From Bacteroidales bacterium (GTDB lineage Bacteria > Bacteroidota > Bacteroidia > Bacteroidales > Muribaculaceae), in assembly GCA_910575615.1 (NCBI GenBank), contig CAJTEX010000006.1:1-64000 (forward strand): a stretch of DNA of 64,000 bases, written 5' to 3'. Each line of letters opens with the position of its first letter. The first letter of the stretch is position 1. Shown here piece by piece: positions 1 to 8,543 of this stretch. The notes under the pieces were generated by a model. It was given only the letters and a program-made list of their open reading frames with translations. It made no database searches and was not told the DNA's origin. A program made the position numbers and the translations under genes.

Positions 1-135
1 ACCTACGGAAAATCTCCGCATCTAAAAATAATTCAGAAAATAAATCATCGGTTGGCTCAGTTAGCGGCTTAGCCTAGGATGAACAACCTCAAATTTTACC
101 GAATCATTGTATTATCACTCTATCAACATTTCCGT

Positions 136-1914
136 ATGAGAAAATTGTTACTCGCTATGTTGCTCGCGGGGCCCGCATTGGGCGCGTCCGCGGCTGACGC
201 GTTGGATATGTCTTATGAAGTCGTGGGACTATATGACGACAAATCCTATGCCACCCCCAACTATTACCTGATGCTATCCGACAAGGAGGACGCGACCTAC
301 AACTACAAGACCGGCGCTGTCTCTCTCCAGGAGGGGTATGTGCTGACGCTCGACCTCTACAACGTGGCGTCTGCCCCCCTGGCTCTCCAGACTGGCACCT
401 ACGGGGTGTCATACGACATGACCCCCTTCACCATGTCTCCCGACGCCTCGCAGCTGTCATACTACACGGCGGGCCGTCCGGCCTCGACCACAGTCTCCTC
501 CCCGGTGGAGGTGAGCCGTGACGGCGATGGAATCTACACCCTGCAGACAACCGTCACCGACCCGGTGTCGGGCCAGACCCGCGAGCTCAAATATGTGGGC
601 CGTCTCCCGATCTCGGATGTGAATGAGAAACCGGCCTCTTTTCCTATGCTCAGAAAGGATGTCATCGACGCTGAAATCAAAGCCGGAGGCATCGCCTATT
701 ATTACGGCATCACCGATTACTCTGACAACGGAGTCACCTACCTCAACTTCTACTCGTCGACCTTCGACCAGACCACTGGCGCGCTCACCGGAGATGGTAT
801 CAACCTGTCAATGATGATTGCCCACAAGCGTATGGCCAAGGACAAATACACCATCGAGTCAGGTGTGTATGAAGACGCTCTGACCTTTGACCGACAGACA
901 TGGTATCCCTGCCGCGAGATTGAATACAACATCGGGGAATATGTGTCGGTGCCTTTCGGCTCATATATCCGCATCCGCGAGAATGGCGGCGAATATGTTT
1001 ACGGCTACCTTAAGTCCGGCACACTGACGCTTGAGTTTGACCCCGCCACCAAGCAGATTTCCGGTACGCTCGACGCATACACCGACCTCGGTTTCCATGT
1101 CACCGCCAACCTCGGCGGCACCATAATCTATGACATGTCGTCGGCATCGGTACCCCCCACTGTGTCAAATCTCACCGATGATGTCGAGCTCGACCTTGAT
1201 TACCTCGAGGTGGGCCGTCTGTGGCACCGTGGCGAGAAGGCCGGTTGCCGAGCATTCACCCTCGACCTCGGTTCACCCGCAGGCAGGGACTCTGAGCCCG
1301 GCGTGGCCGCCGACCTGCTCCGCGTCGAGTTCTTCACCCCGCTTGACGAGGCTGTCGTGAAGCCGGGTCTTTACACTGTGGTAAAGCGCCGCTGGAACTC
1401 CAACGAGCTTGCCGCTGGCGGCACTTACGAGCCTATGAGCATTGGCCAGGGATGGTCGATGGTGGACGGTGGCTCCAGCTACCGCCATTTCCAGGAGGGC
1501 ATGACCTATGTGTATGACCTGTTCGCCCCCGTGCAGAGCGGCACAATACGTGTCGACACGGAGGATTATGTCAATTATTCCTTTGAAATCGACCTGCGAG
1601 ACGATGCGGAATACAAAATCACGGGTCTGTGGCAGAACAAGCCCATCGAGTATATGTATGACCGTCAAGCCCTCGAAGAAGAACTGAGCGGCGTGGCCAC
1701 AGTAGCCGACGGAATCGTAGGACTGCAGGTTGTCGTGAACGGACGTGAGATCATGGCTCTCAACGCCGGCGATGCTCCTATGGCGCTTTATGACCTCAAT
1801 GGCCGTATGGTGATGTCGGGCGACGCCACCCAGGTGCTTGATGCCTCAGGCCTCGGCTCGGGGGTCTATGTGCTTACCGTCGACAACAAGGCTGTCAAAG
1901 TAGTTTTGAAGTAA
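136..1914 (+). CDS. Secreted protein with C-terminal sorting-domain-like tail
   Basis: Encodes about 592 residues. An ATG at 79 is in frame, but the start at 136 gives a clean signal peptide (MRKLLLAMLLAGPALGASA), so I prefer it. The middle is rich in Tyr, Asp, Thr and Gly with no motif I recognise and looks like a beta-rich extracellular protein. The last 60 or so residues contain the pattern ALYDLNGRMV, then GSGVYVLTV, then a basic end. This is typical of Por/T9SS-type C-terminal sorting domains, so export through the outer membrane is likely (inference). It is first in a run of four secreted-protein genes. The function is unknown; a surface adhesin or carbohydrate-binding protein is possible but not shown. 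Confidence 0.8.
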   Translation: MRKLLLAMLLAGPALGASAADALDMSYEVVGLYDDKSYATPNYYLMLSDKEDATYNYKTGAVSLQEGYVLTLDLYNVASAPLALQTGTYGVSYDMTPFTMSPDASQLSYYTAGRPASTTVSSPVEVSRDGDGIYTLQTTVTDPVSGQTRELKYVGRLPISDVNEKPASFPMLRKDVIDAEIKAGGIAYYYGITDYSDNGVTYLNFYSSTFDQTTGALTGDGINLSMMIAHKRMAKDKYTIESGVYEDALTFDRQTWYPCREIEYNIGEYVSVPFGSYIRIRENGGEYVYGYLKSGTLTLEFDPATKQISGTLDAYTDLGFHVTANLGGTIIYDMSSASVPPTVSNLTDDVELDLDYLEVGRLWHRGEKAGCRAFTLDLGSPAGRDSEPGVAADLLRVEFFTPLDEAVVKPGLYTVVKRRWNSNELAAGGTYEPMSIGQGWSMVDGGSSYRHFQEGMTYVYDLFAPVQSGTIRVDTEDYVNYSFEIDLRDDAEYKITGLWQNKPIEYMYDRQALEEELSGVATVADGIVGLQVVVNGREIMALNAGDAPMALYDLNGRMVMSGDATQVLDASGLGSGVYVLTVDNKAVKVVLK

Positions 1915-1930
1915 GAAATCAGTATTGAAT

Positions 1931-3433
1931 ATGAAAATAAAGAATATGCTGCTGGCCTTTGGGGGCGCCGCCATGGCCACCTGTGCCTATGCCTACACCG
2001 AACTGGTGGAGACAATGACCGTCGAGCTAAATGACGGGTCGAAAGTGGAGTATGTCATCGAAGATGTGGCCAAAGTGTCGTTTGACATCCGTGAGGAGAC
2101 CACCGGCTTCCTGCTGACCGGTGCTGACGGCCAGCAGGTCTACCGCGCCGAGACGCTTGCCCCGGTGTTCAGGTATGCTCCCGAGGGGGAGAACGCCCAT
2201 GTGCAGTTCCTGTTTGGCACGGCCGACAACGCCGGCGCGCTTGCCGACCTCAAGGAGTGCAGCCACATGGTTGTGGTCGATTTCACCAATGCCGGACTTT
2301 TCGCCGCCGATGTCAACCTGGCGGGCGACTCTCCCGCCGCCACCGTGAAAATCTACGAGTGGACCGACGGCGAGGTGTCGGCTGTGAACGAACTGGTGTC
2401 GGAGGGCACCGTAACCACGTCGCGCAACACCAAGGGGGTGGTGACTATGGAGCTGGAAGCCCGCTTTGACGACGGCACATCGCTGCGCGCATCTTACAAC
2501 GGCACTCCAGTCGATGTCGATGGCCTGGAAGTCCTCTTCCCGACTCCCGGCCCGAAAAACGAGCTTAACTACTACAACATGGACGGGGCGTTGGCCAACA
2601 CCCTCAAGATAACCGGCTTCGCTAAGACATCGACAAGCAGCGGACGTGTGAAGTACACCGCCGCGTTTGAGAATTCCACTGAAAAGTGCTACATCGAGCT
2701 GATGCCCGAGTATGTCGGCCAGTCAATCAACTTCGCCGAGCATATCGAGGCCAACAGCGGCACCCCCTATTACTTCTTCTATTACGGCAACGTGCAGCTG
2801 GCCAGCCCCAACGGCGAATACCGCAACCAGGGTCTTTCGGGCACCATGCAGGTGGTGGAGAACGAGGATGGCACTCTGACTGTCACCGCCGATGTCACCA
2901 ACTGGTACAAGTCACTCTGGGGCGACTCCAGGGCCGGAACCCCCGAGCGCGTCACCATCGAGTACACCGGCGAGTGTGAGGGCCTGGCTCCCCAGGCCAA
3001 GAACACCGTCGAGTATTACAACATGGATGGCGATCTGGCCTCATCCATCAATATCACGGACTTCGCTAAGACATCGACAAGCAGCGGACGTGTGAAATAC
3101 ACCGCCACGCTTGAAAATTCCACCGAAAGGTGCTACATCGAGCTGATGCCCGAGTATGTAGGCCAGTCAATCAACTTCGCCGAGCACACCGAGGCCAACA
3201 GCGGCACCGCCTACTACATCTTCTATTATGGCTCGGTGCAGCTTGCCAGTCCCAACGGCGAATACCGCAACCAGGGTCTTTCGGGCACCATGCAAGTGGT
3301 TGAGAACGGCGACGGCACCATTACCGTCAACGCCGATGTCACCAACTGGTACAAGTCGCTCTGGGGCGACTCCAGGGACGGAACCCCCGAACGCGTCGTG
3401 ATTGAATACAAAGGGGAATGCTCAGGTCTCTGA
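1931..3433 (+). CDS. Secreted protein with tandem 148-residue repeat
   Basis: About 500 residues. A TTG at 1925 is in frame two codons upstream, but the ATG at 1931 gives the better signal peptide (MKIKNMLLAFGGAAMATCAYA). Just after it comes a module (VELNDGSKVEYVI, then DVAKVSFDI) that resembles the N-terminus of the protein encoded at 5688. Residues from about 210 to the end are two near-identical copies of a 148-residue unit, the second cut short at 143 residues. Unlike its neighbours it has no sorting-domain-like tail. It starts 16 bases after the preceding stop, so the genes are probably co-transcribed. I recognise no enzyme motif; a repetitive surface or matrix protein is the best guess. 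Confidence 0.8.
   Translation: MKIKNMLLAFGGAAMATCAYAYTELVETMTVELNDGSKVEYVIEDVAKVSFDIREETTGFLLTGADGQQVYRAETLAPVFRYAPEGENAHVQFLFGTADNAGALADLKECSHMVVVDFTNAGLFAADVNLAGDSPAATVKIYEWTDGEVSAVNELVSEGTVTTSRNTKGVVTMELEARFDDGTSLRASYNGTPVDVDGLEVLFPTPGPKNELNYYNMDGALANTLKITGFAKTSTSSGRVKYTAAFENSTEKCYIELMPEYVGQSINFAEHIEANSGTPYYFFYYGNVQLASPNGEYRNQGLSGTMQVVENEDGTLTVTADVTNWYKSLWGDSRAGTPERVTIEYTGECEGLAPQAKNTVEYYNMDGDLASSINITDFAKTSTSSGRVKYTATLENSTERCYIELMPEYVGQSINFAEHTEANSGTAYYIFYYGSVQLASPNGEYRNQGLSGTMQVVENGDGTITVNADVTNWYKSLWGDSRDGTPERVVIEYKGECSGL
2558..3430 (+). repeat. Tandem coding repeat, unit 444 bp (148 residues)
   Basis: Two copies lie at 2558-3001 and 3002-3430. Identical DNA stretches are offset by exactly 444 bases, for example 2617-2652 against 3061-3096 (36 identical bases). 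Both copies begin N-x(3)-YYNMDG and end in the pattern GECxGL. The near identity at DNA level, including third positions, points to a recent duplication or gene conversion within the gene. Confidence 0.93.
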
Positions 3434-3462
3434 TTTGAAAAAAACACTGTCGTAGAAAAATC

Positions 3463-5667
3463 ATGAAAAAACTGATTACAGGATTTTTAGCGGCGGCCAT
3501 AGGGCTGGCGGCCATTCCGGCCGCCGCCCGCACCCTGGCCCCCGGCGCAAGGCTTCTGCTGGCCGGAAAGACCCATGGAGTGGCCCCGATGAAGGTCAAC
3601 ATAAAAGAGCGCAGCGCCGAGGTGGCCGATGAGGCCGCCACCGTGGGCGCGTGCATATTCCTCAATGACAAAAGTGCTGTCGAGGCGCTTGAGGCGCTCG
3701 GGGTGGTGATTAACCATGACCACGGTGTGTTCTTTTCGGCCACCATTCCGGTCGATGTCCTCGCGCAGGCAGGAGAGGTTCCGGGGGTGAGATATATCAC
3801 GCTCGGCAATCGAGTGAACCTCCTCAACGACTACTCGCGTGATGTCGCCGGGGTAGACAAGGTACACAACAACACCGGCGGATTCCTTGCGCGTCCGTTC
3901 ACCGGCAAGGGGGTAGTGGTCGGCCTTATCGACATAGGTGTGGAGTATGACCACATAGCGTTCCGCGACACCGACGGCAACAACCGTATCAAGGCCGTGT
4001 GGAACCAGAGTTCCTCATTCGGCACCCCGCCCGAAGGTTTCGGGTATGGAGTCGAATATGCCGACCCTGACAAGATCAGCCAGGCCAAGTATGACACCCT
4101 GACAGAGTTTCACGGATGCCATACGATGGGAACTGCCGCCGGAGGTGATTTCTTCTCGGAGTATTACGGCGTGGCTCCCGACGCGGAGATTGTCTTTGTA
4201 AGCTTTGACCAGGAGAACAGCGTGGCCATCGCCGATGGCATAAAATACATCTTCGATTATGCCGACCGTGTGGGCAAGCCTTGCGTTATCAACATGAGTC
4301 TCGGCGACCATATCGGCCCCCACAACGGCACCTCCCCCCTTGACCAGTTCATCGACCAGGTCACAGGCCCGGGCCGCATCATAGTGGGCGCGTGTGGCAA
4401 CGAGGGTTTTGAACGTCTTCACGCCAGTGAGACATTCACGGCCTCCGACCGCCAGCTCAAGTCGATGCTCACCCAGGCGGCCAACGCCACCCACAACCTC
4501 CATTACCTTGATATCTGGGGCAAGAACAGCTCTGACATAAAGGTGAAAATCTGTGTGGTCAGCTCCCTGAAGGGCAATATCGTCGCCGAGACCAGGGAGA
4601 TAAGCACCGCCTCGGATGGTGACTATGTGTGGGACTCTTTCGGAATCAACGACTGCGGAGTGTCGGCGACGGTGCTGATCGACGCCGAGGTGAATCCGCT
4701 CAACGGCCAGCCCCACGTCAGTGTGCAGTGCAATGTGTCTGAGCTTTCGGCAGGACGCCTGCTCGGTGTGGTTGTTGAGGGCGAGGAGGGCCAGACCGTC
4801 GATATGTGGAATTACGGCCACAACGAGTTCTCCTCCAACAACAAGAACGGATGGACCGACGGCACGACTGAAGGAACCGTGGGGGAAATCGGCGGTACAG
4901 CCAAACGCATCATCACCGTCGGGGCTTTCGACGCCCGCAACCGGCTTGACTGGACCTCGGGAGGCTACTCGCTGATGGACGAGCTGCCCAATTATGAGCA
5001 GGGCCACCACTCTTATTTCTCGAGCTACGGGCCGACAGCCGACGGCCGCACCGTGCCGCATATCCTCGCGGCCGGAAACCCGGTGGTCTCGTCGATCAAC
5101 AAGTATTATTACACCGGGCTCGGGGCAACCACGGAGCAGATTGAATATATGACAAACGGGGTCACGGTCGAAGGTGGTGAACGCTACTACTACGCCTACA
5201 ACATCGGCACCTCGATGGCGGCTCCTTTCGTGGCCGGCACGGTGGCACTGATGCTTGAGGCCAATCCCGAGCTGACCCCCGAGCAGGCACGTGACATCAT
5301 CGCCTCCACGGCTTCCACCGAGGATTTCATGGGTGAGCTTCCAAACAACACATATGGTGCCGGACGTGTCAACTCGGCTGCTTGCGTCAAGGAGGCTGTC
5401 GCGATGTCGGGCGTTGATGCTGTCCCTGAGGCCGTGGCCGCCGACGACATCCGCGTGTGGGCAGAGGGTACGACCGTCCACATCCTCTCCCTGTCTGGAG
5501 CCTCAGACTGTTTGGCCACCGTCTACACCGCCTCGGGCAATCTGATCGGCTCTTACCCGGTGGAGGGTGGAGTCGGTTCGGTCGACGCTTCATCTTGGGG
5601 CAACGGTATATTTTTGGTCAACGTCAAGGGGGCGCAGGTGGCTTGCAGCCGCAAGATTGCCCTCTGA
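3463..5667 (+). CDS. Secreted subtilisin-family (S8) serine protease
   Basis: 734 residues with a signal peptide (MKKLITGFLAAAIGLAAIPA). The catalytic triad of peptidase family S8 is visible: Asp157 in LIDIG, His217 in HGCHTMGTAAG and Ser584 in GTSMAAPFVAG. The long stretch between His and Ser probably holds an inserted beta-rich (PA- or jelly-roll-like) region. The N-terminal 120 residues resemble an inhibitor-type propeptide. The last 80 residues form a beta-rich module (VYTASGNLIGSY, GNGIFLVNV) like a Por/T9SS sorting domain, so secretion to the surface is likely. The gene lies within the secreted-protein cassette, 29 bases after its neighbour. Its substrate cannot be told from sequence; processing of the neighbouring proteins or of host or dietary protein are both possible. 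Confidence 0.93.
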   Translation: MKKLITGFLAAAIGLAAIPAAARTLAPGARLLLAGKTHGVAPMKVNIKERSAEVADEAATVGACIFLNDKSAVEALEALGVVINHDHGVFFSATIPVDVLAQAGEVPGVRYITLGNRVNLLNDYSRDVAGVDKVHNNTGGFLARPFTGKGVVVGLIDIGVEYDHIAFRDTDGNNRIKAVWNQSSSFGTPPEGFGYGVEYADPDKISQAKYDTLTEFHGCHTMGTAAGGDFFSEYYGVAPDAEIVFVSFDQENSVAIADGIKYIFDYADRVGKPCVINMSLGDHIGPHNGTSPLDQFIDQVTGPGRIIVGACGNEGFERLHASETFTASDRQLKSMLTQAANATHNLHYLDIWGKNSSDIKVKICVVSSLKGNIVAETREISTASDGDYVWDSFGINDCGVSATVLIDAEVNPLNGQPHVSVQCNVSELSAGRLLGVVVEGEEGQTVDMWNYGHNEFSSNNKNGWTDGTTEGTVGEIGGTAKRIITVGAFDARNRLDWTSGGYSLMDELPNYEQGHHSYFSSYGPTADGRTVPHILAAGNPVVSSINKYYYTGLGATTEQIEYMTNGVTVEGGERYYYAYNIGTSMAAPFVAGTVALMLEANPELTPEQARDIIASTASTEDFMGELPNNTYGAGRVNSAACVKEAVAMSGVDAVPEAVAADDIRVWAEGTTVHILSLSGASDCLATVYTASGNLIGSYPVEGGVGSVDASSWGNGIFLVNVKGAQVACSRKIAL

Positions 5668-5687
5668 CATAACTAATCAGTGAACGA

Positions 5688-6191
5688 ATGAAAAAGATAA
5701 TATTGACTCTGTGTGTCGCGTTGCTTTCGATTGCGGCCGGCCACAAGACGCAGGCCCAGGATGCCGGGGAGTTGGTGACCATTGTCAAAATCAACAGGAC
5801 CGACGGCCGAATCGTGCGCTACGGGCTCCCCTCCTCGCCGGTGGTGGATTTCGTGGGCGACAACCTCGTGGTCAGCGCCGCCGAGGTGGAGGAGCTGGAG
5901 ATTCCCCGTGGAGAGGTCTCGCATATCGACTTCGAGCAGAACTGGCAGAGCGCGCTTGACGCGTCGTCGCTGGGTGAGAATGATTTCTCATTCAGCTTCG
6001 ACGGGGCCAACACCCTGCTGCTTGCTTCTCCCCGGCTGACAAAGGTGGAGCTGTTTGACACCGCAGGCCGCAAGGCGATTTCGGCAGGCGCTGTCGACGG
6101 CAATGCCCGTGTCTCGCTCGATGCTCTTCCCGCAGGGGTGTATGTGGTCGTTCCCGACTGTCATCCTGCCATCAAGATTGTGAAGAAATAA
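5688..6191 (+). CDS. Small secreted protein with sorting-domain-like tail
   Basis: 167 residues. The signal peptide is MKKIILTLCVALLSIAAGHKTQA. Residues 25-85 form a module (VKINRTDGRIVRYGL, then VEELEIPRGEVSHIDF) resembling the start of the protein at 1931. Residues 95-167 form a sorting-domain-like tail (VELFDTAGRKA, LPAGVYVV, ending KIVKK). The protein therefore seems to consist of one N-terminal module joined directly to a sorting tail. It is the last gene of the four-gene cassette and is followed by a terminator. No function is recognised. Confidence 0.8.
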   Translation: MKKIILTLCVALLSIAAGHKTQAQDAGELVTIVKINRTDGRIVRYGLPSSPVVDFVGDNLVVSAAEVEELEIPRGEVSHIDFEQNWQSALDASSLGENDFSFSFDGANTLLLASPRLTKVELFDTAGRKAISAGAVDGNARVSLDALPAGVYVVVPDCHPAIKIVKK

Positions 6192-6198
6192 ATCCCTG

Positions 6199-6215
6199 TT
6201 CCCCTTCAAGGGGAA
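6199..6215. other. 17-base dyad after the secreted-protein cassette
   Basis: Arms TTCCCCTT and AAGGGGAA are separated by one base. The dyad starts 8 bases after the stop codon of the gene at 5688 and precedes the larger terminator hairpin. A loop of one base is too tight for a full RNA stem, so it may instead be a protein-binding site or an mRNA-end element. Confidence 0.5.
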
Positions 6216-6226
6216 TGCGTTAAATG

Positions 6227-6281
6227 CCGCCCGTCAGGCGACGCCCCTTGGGGTGAGTCGCCCGGCGGGCGGTGCGTTTTT
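6227..6281 (+). terminator. Rho-independent terminator of the secreted-protein cassette
   Basis: The left arm 6227-6242 and right arm 6257-6272 pair over 16 positions with one mismatch and one G-U pair. A 14-base spacer that can itself pair (CCCC with GGGG) separates them. A run of five T follows at 6277-6281. It separates the secreted-protein genes from gyrB. Confidence 0.85.
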
Positions 6282-6375
6282 GAGCGGGATGGCGTTATAT
6301 CGCGTGGCGTAATCGGTTGATTCCCAGGATGTGTCGTGCGCGGTCGGCGCATATGGCCATTTGGTTTTGATAAAG

Positions 6376-6407
6376 TTTGTTTGATTGAATAAATTTTAGT
6401 AATTTTG
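6376..6407 (+). promoter_or_regulatory. Bacteroidetes-type promoter for gyrB
   Basis: TTTG at 6376-6379, a 20-base spacer, then TAATTTTG at 6400-6407. This matches the known Bacteroidetes sigma-ABfr consensus (TTTG, 19-21 bases, TAnnTTTG). Transcription would begin near 6414, leaving a leader of about 70 bases before gyrB. Confidence 0.8.
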
Positions 6408-6414
6408 TATCGTG

Positions 6415-6451
6415 GAACCATAGGGCGCGCCGCGTCGTGACGCTATGGTTC
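6415..6451 (+). promoter_or_regulatory. Stem-loop at the predicted 5' end of gyrB mRNA
   Basis: GAACCATAG at 6415-6423 pairs perfectly with CTATGGTTC at 6443-6451. The 19-base loop can form an inner CGTC/GACG stem. It starts almost exactly at the transcription start implied by the promoter, so it may protect the mRNA 5' end or control gyrB output (inference). Confidence 0.55.
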
Positions 6452-6483
6452 TTGTATTGATTTTCAATAGCTTATACGATTTT

Positions 6484-8460
6484 ATGTCAGAGAATCTTTT
6501 TGACTTGGATAGTGCCGCGGAATCAGCCGAGGGCAAGAGCGCCCAGGAATACAGCGCGAGCAATATCCAGGTGCTTGAAGGCCTGGAGGCTGTCCGCAAG
6601 CGTCCGGCCATGTATATAGGCGACATCAGCGAGAAGGGACTTCACCATCTTGTCTATGAGGTCGTCGACAACTCAATCGACGAGGCCCTGGCGGGCTTCT
6701 GCACCCATATCGAGGTGACCATCAACGAGGACAACTCGATAACCGTGGTCGACAACGGTCGCGGTATCCCCGTTGACATGCACGAGAAGGAACACAAGAG
6801 CGCCCTTGAGGTGGTTCTCACCGTGCTTCACGCCGGCGGCAAGTTCGACAAAGGCTCATACAAGGTGTCGGGCGGTCTCCACGGTGTGGGTGTCAGCTGT
6901 GTCAACGCCCTGTCGACCTACCTCCGCGCCGAGGTGCGCCGCAACGGCAAAGTCTACATGCAGGAGTATTCGGTCGGCAAGCCCACCAGCGAGCTTACAG
7001 TGATAGGGGAGACCGACGAACACGGTACCTCCGTCACCTTCCTCCCCGACCCGACGATATTCACCGTCACCGTCTACGACTACGACACCCTGGCAAAGCG
7101 TCTGCGCGACCTTGCCTTCCTCAACGCCGGAATTACCCTCACCATCACTGACCGCCGTCAGCTCGACAGCGAGGGGAATCCCCGCCGCGAGGTGTTTTAC
7201 TCGGCCAACGGGCTGAGCGAGTTCGTGAAATACATCGACTCCTCTAAGGAGCCGCTGATTCCCGACGTGATCCATCTCAACACTGAGCGTCAGGGTGTGC
7301 CTGTCGAGGTGGCGCTCACCTACAACACCACCTTCAACGAGAATGTCTACTCGTTTGTCAACAACATCAACACCATCGAGGGTGGTACACACCTGACAGG
7401 CTTCCGCCGCGGACTTACCACCACCCTCAAGAAATATGCCGAGGACAACAAGCTCCTCGAGAAGAGCAAGGTCGAGATTTCGAGCGACGACTTCCGCGAG
7501 GGTCTTACCGCCGTGGTTTCCGTCAAGGTCATGGAGCCCCAGTTTGAAGGGCAGACCAAGACCAAGCTCGGCAACTCGGAGGTGGCCGGAGCCGTCTCGG
7601 CAGCTGTCTCCGAGGCCCTGCGCAACTACCTTGAGGAGCATCCCTCCGAGGCCAAGGCGATTGTCAGCAAGGTGATTCTCGCCGCCCAGGCCCGCAAGGC
7701 CGCCTACGACGCCCGCACCAAGATTCAGCGCAAGTCGCCCCTCTGCGGCGGCGGCCTCCCCGGCAAGCTCGCCGACTGCTCGAGCCGCACAGCCGAGGAA
7801 TGTGAGATTTTCCTGGTCGAGGGAGACTCCGCGGGCGGTACCGCCAAGAGCGGACGCGACCGCCGTTACCAGGCAATCCTCCCCCTGCGAGGCAAGGTGC
7901 TGAACGTGGAGAAGGCGATGGAACACAAGGTGTTTGACTCAGAGCAGATCACCAACATCTTCCGCGCCCTGCGTGTCACCATCGGCACCGAGAATGACCC
8001 CAAGGAGGCCAACCTCTCGAAGCTCGCCTACCACAAGGTTATAATAATGACCGATGCCGATGTCGACGGCTCGCATATCGCGACATTGCTGATGACCCTC
8101 TTCTTCCGCCGCATGCGCCCCATCATCGAGCAGGGCTACCTCTATCTCGCCACCCCGCCGCTTTACAAATGCTCCAAAGGCAAAATCGAGGAGTATTGCT
8201 GGACCGACCAGCAGCGCCAGGCTTTCGTCGACCAGCACGGGCCGCAAGTCAAGGTGCAGCGTTACAAAGGTCTTGGCGAGATGAGCGACAAGGAGCTGCG
8301 CGACACCACCATGTCTCCCGAACACCGTTTGCTCAAGCAGGTGCAGATAACCGACGCCGCCGAGGCCGACCGCATCTTCTCGATGCTCATGGGCGAGGAT
8401 GTGGGGCCGAGACGCGAGTTCATCGAAGCCAACGCAAGCTACGCCAATATCGACGCCTGA
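6484..8460 (+). CDS. gyrB: DNA gyrase subunit B
   Basis: 658 residues. This is the ATPase subunit of DNA gyrase, which with GyrA introduces negative supercoils in the cytoplasm. The GHKL ATPase domain is at the N-terminus (RKRPAMYIGD, VVDNSIDEA, DNGRGIPV, GGLHGVGVSCVN). The Toprim domain carries Glu446 in EGDSAGG and Asp524/Asp526 in DADVDGSH. The C-terminus holds the GyrA-binding segment (QRYKGLGEMS). The length matches the short GyrB type rather than the 800-residue E. coli type. An in-frame ATG at 6445 lies inside the leader hairpin, so the ATG at 6484 is preferred. ParE is a paralogue with similar motifs, so GyrB is very likely rather than certain. Confidence 0.93.
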   Translation: MSENLFDLDSAAESAEGKSAQEYSASNIQVLEGLEAVRKRPAMYIGDISEKGLHHLVYEVVDNSIDEALAGFCTHIEVTINEDNSITVVDNGRGIPVDMHEKEHKSALEVVLTVLHAGGKFDKGSYKVSGGLHGVGVSCVNALSTYLRAEVRRNGKVYMQEYSVGKPTSELTVIGETDEHGTSVTFLPDPTIFTVTVYDYDTLAKRLRDLAFLNAGITLTITDRRQLDSEGNPRREVFYSANGLSEFVKYIDSSKEPLIPDVIHLNTERQGVPVEVALTYNTTFNENVYSFVNNINTIEGGTHLTGFRRGLTTTLKKYAEDNKLLEKSKVEISSDDFREGLTAVVSVKVMEPQFEGQTKTKLGNSEVAGAVSAAVSEALRNYLEEHPSEAKAIVSKVILAAQARKAAYDARTKIQRKSPLCGGGLPGKLADCSSRTAEECEIFLVEGDSAGGTAKSGRDRRYQAILPLRGKVLNVEKAMEHKVFDSEQITNIFRALRVTIGTENDPKEANLSKLAYHKVIIMTDADVDGSHIATLLMTLFFRRMRPIIEQGYLYLATPPLYKCSKGKIEEYCWTDQQRQAFVDQHGPQVKVQRYKGLGEMSDKELRDTTMSPEHRLLKQVQITDAAEADRIFSMLMGEDVGPRREFIEANASYANIDA

Positions 8461-8478
8461 GACCCCGCCCTTTTAATG

Positions 8479-8507
8479 ACGCTTAACATTCACGCGATGT
8501 TAAGCGT
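8479..8507 (+). terminator. Hairpin between gyrB and rnr
   Basis: ACGCTTAACAT at 8479-8489 pairs perfectly over 11 bases with ATGTTAAGCGT at 8497-8507 across a 7-base loop. Only a weak T-rich stretch (TGTATTT) follows, so it may be a partial terminator or an mRNA stabiliser. It starts 18 bases after the gyrB stop. Confidence 0.55.
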
Positions 8508-8543
8508 TGTATTTAACAACTAACAATCTGAACACTCACTGAT

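Noticed and set aside
1-135. Promoter search before the first gene
   Set aside because: I found no TTTG-N20-TAnnTTTG pair. The region has only short weak dyads, and the true promoter may lie outside the window.
4015-5481. Long open frame of 488 codons on the - strand
   Set aside because: It lies antisense to the S8 protease, whose catalytic motifs are clear. Its translation is rich in Arg, Gly, Val and His with no domain, as expected for the shadow of a GC-rich gene.
6856-7926. Open frame of 356 codons on the - strand within gyrB
   Set aside because: It is antisense to the conserved ATPase and Toprim regions of gyrB and has no recognisable features.
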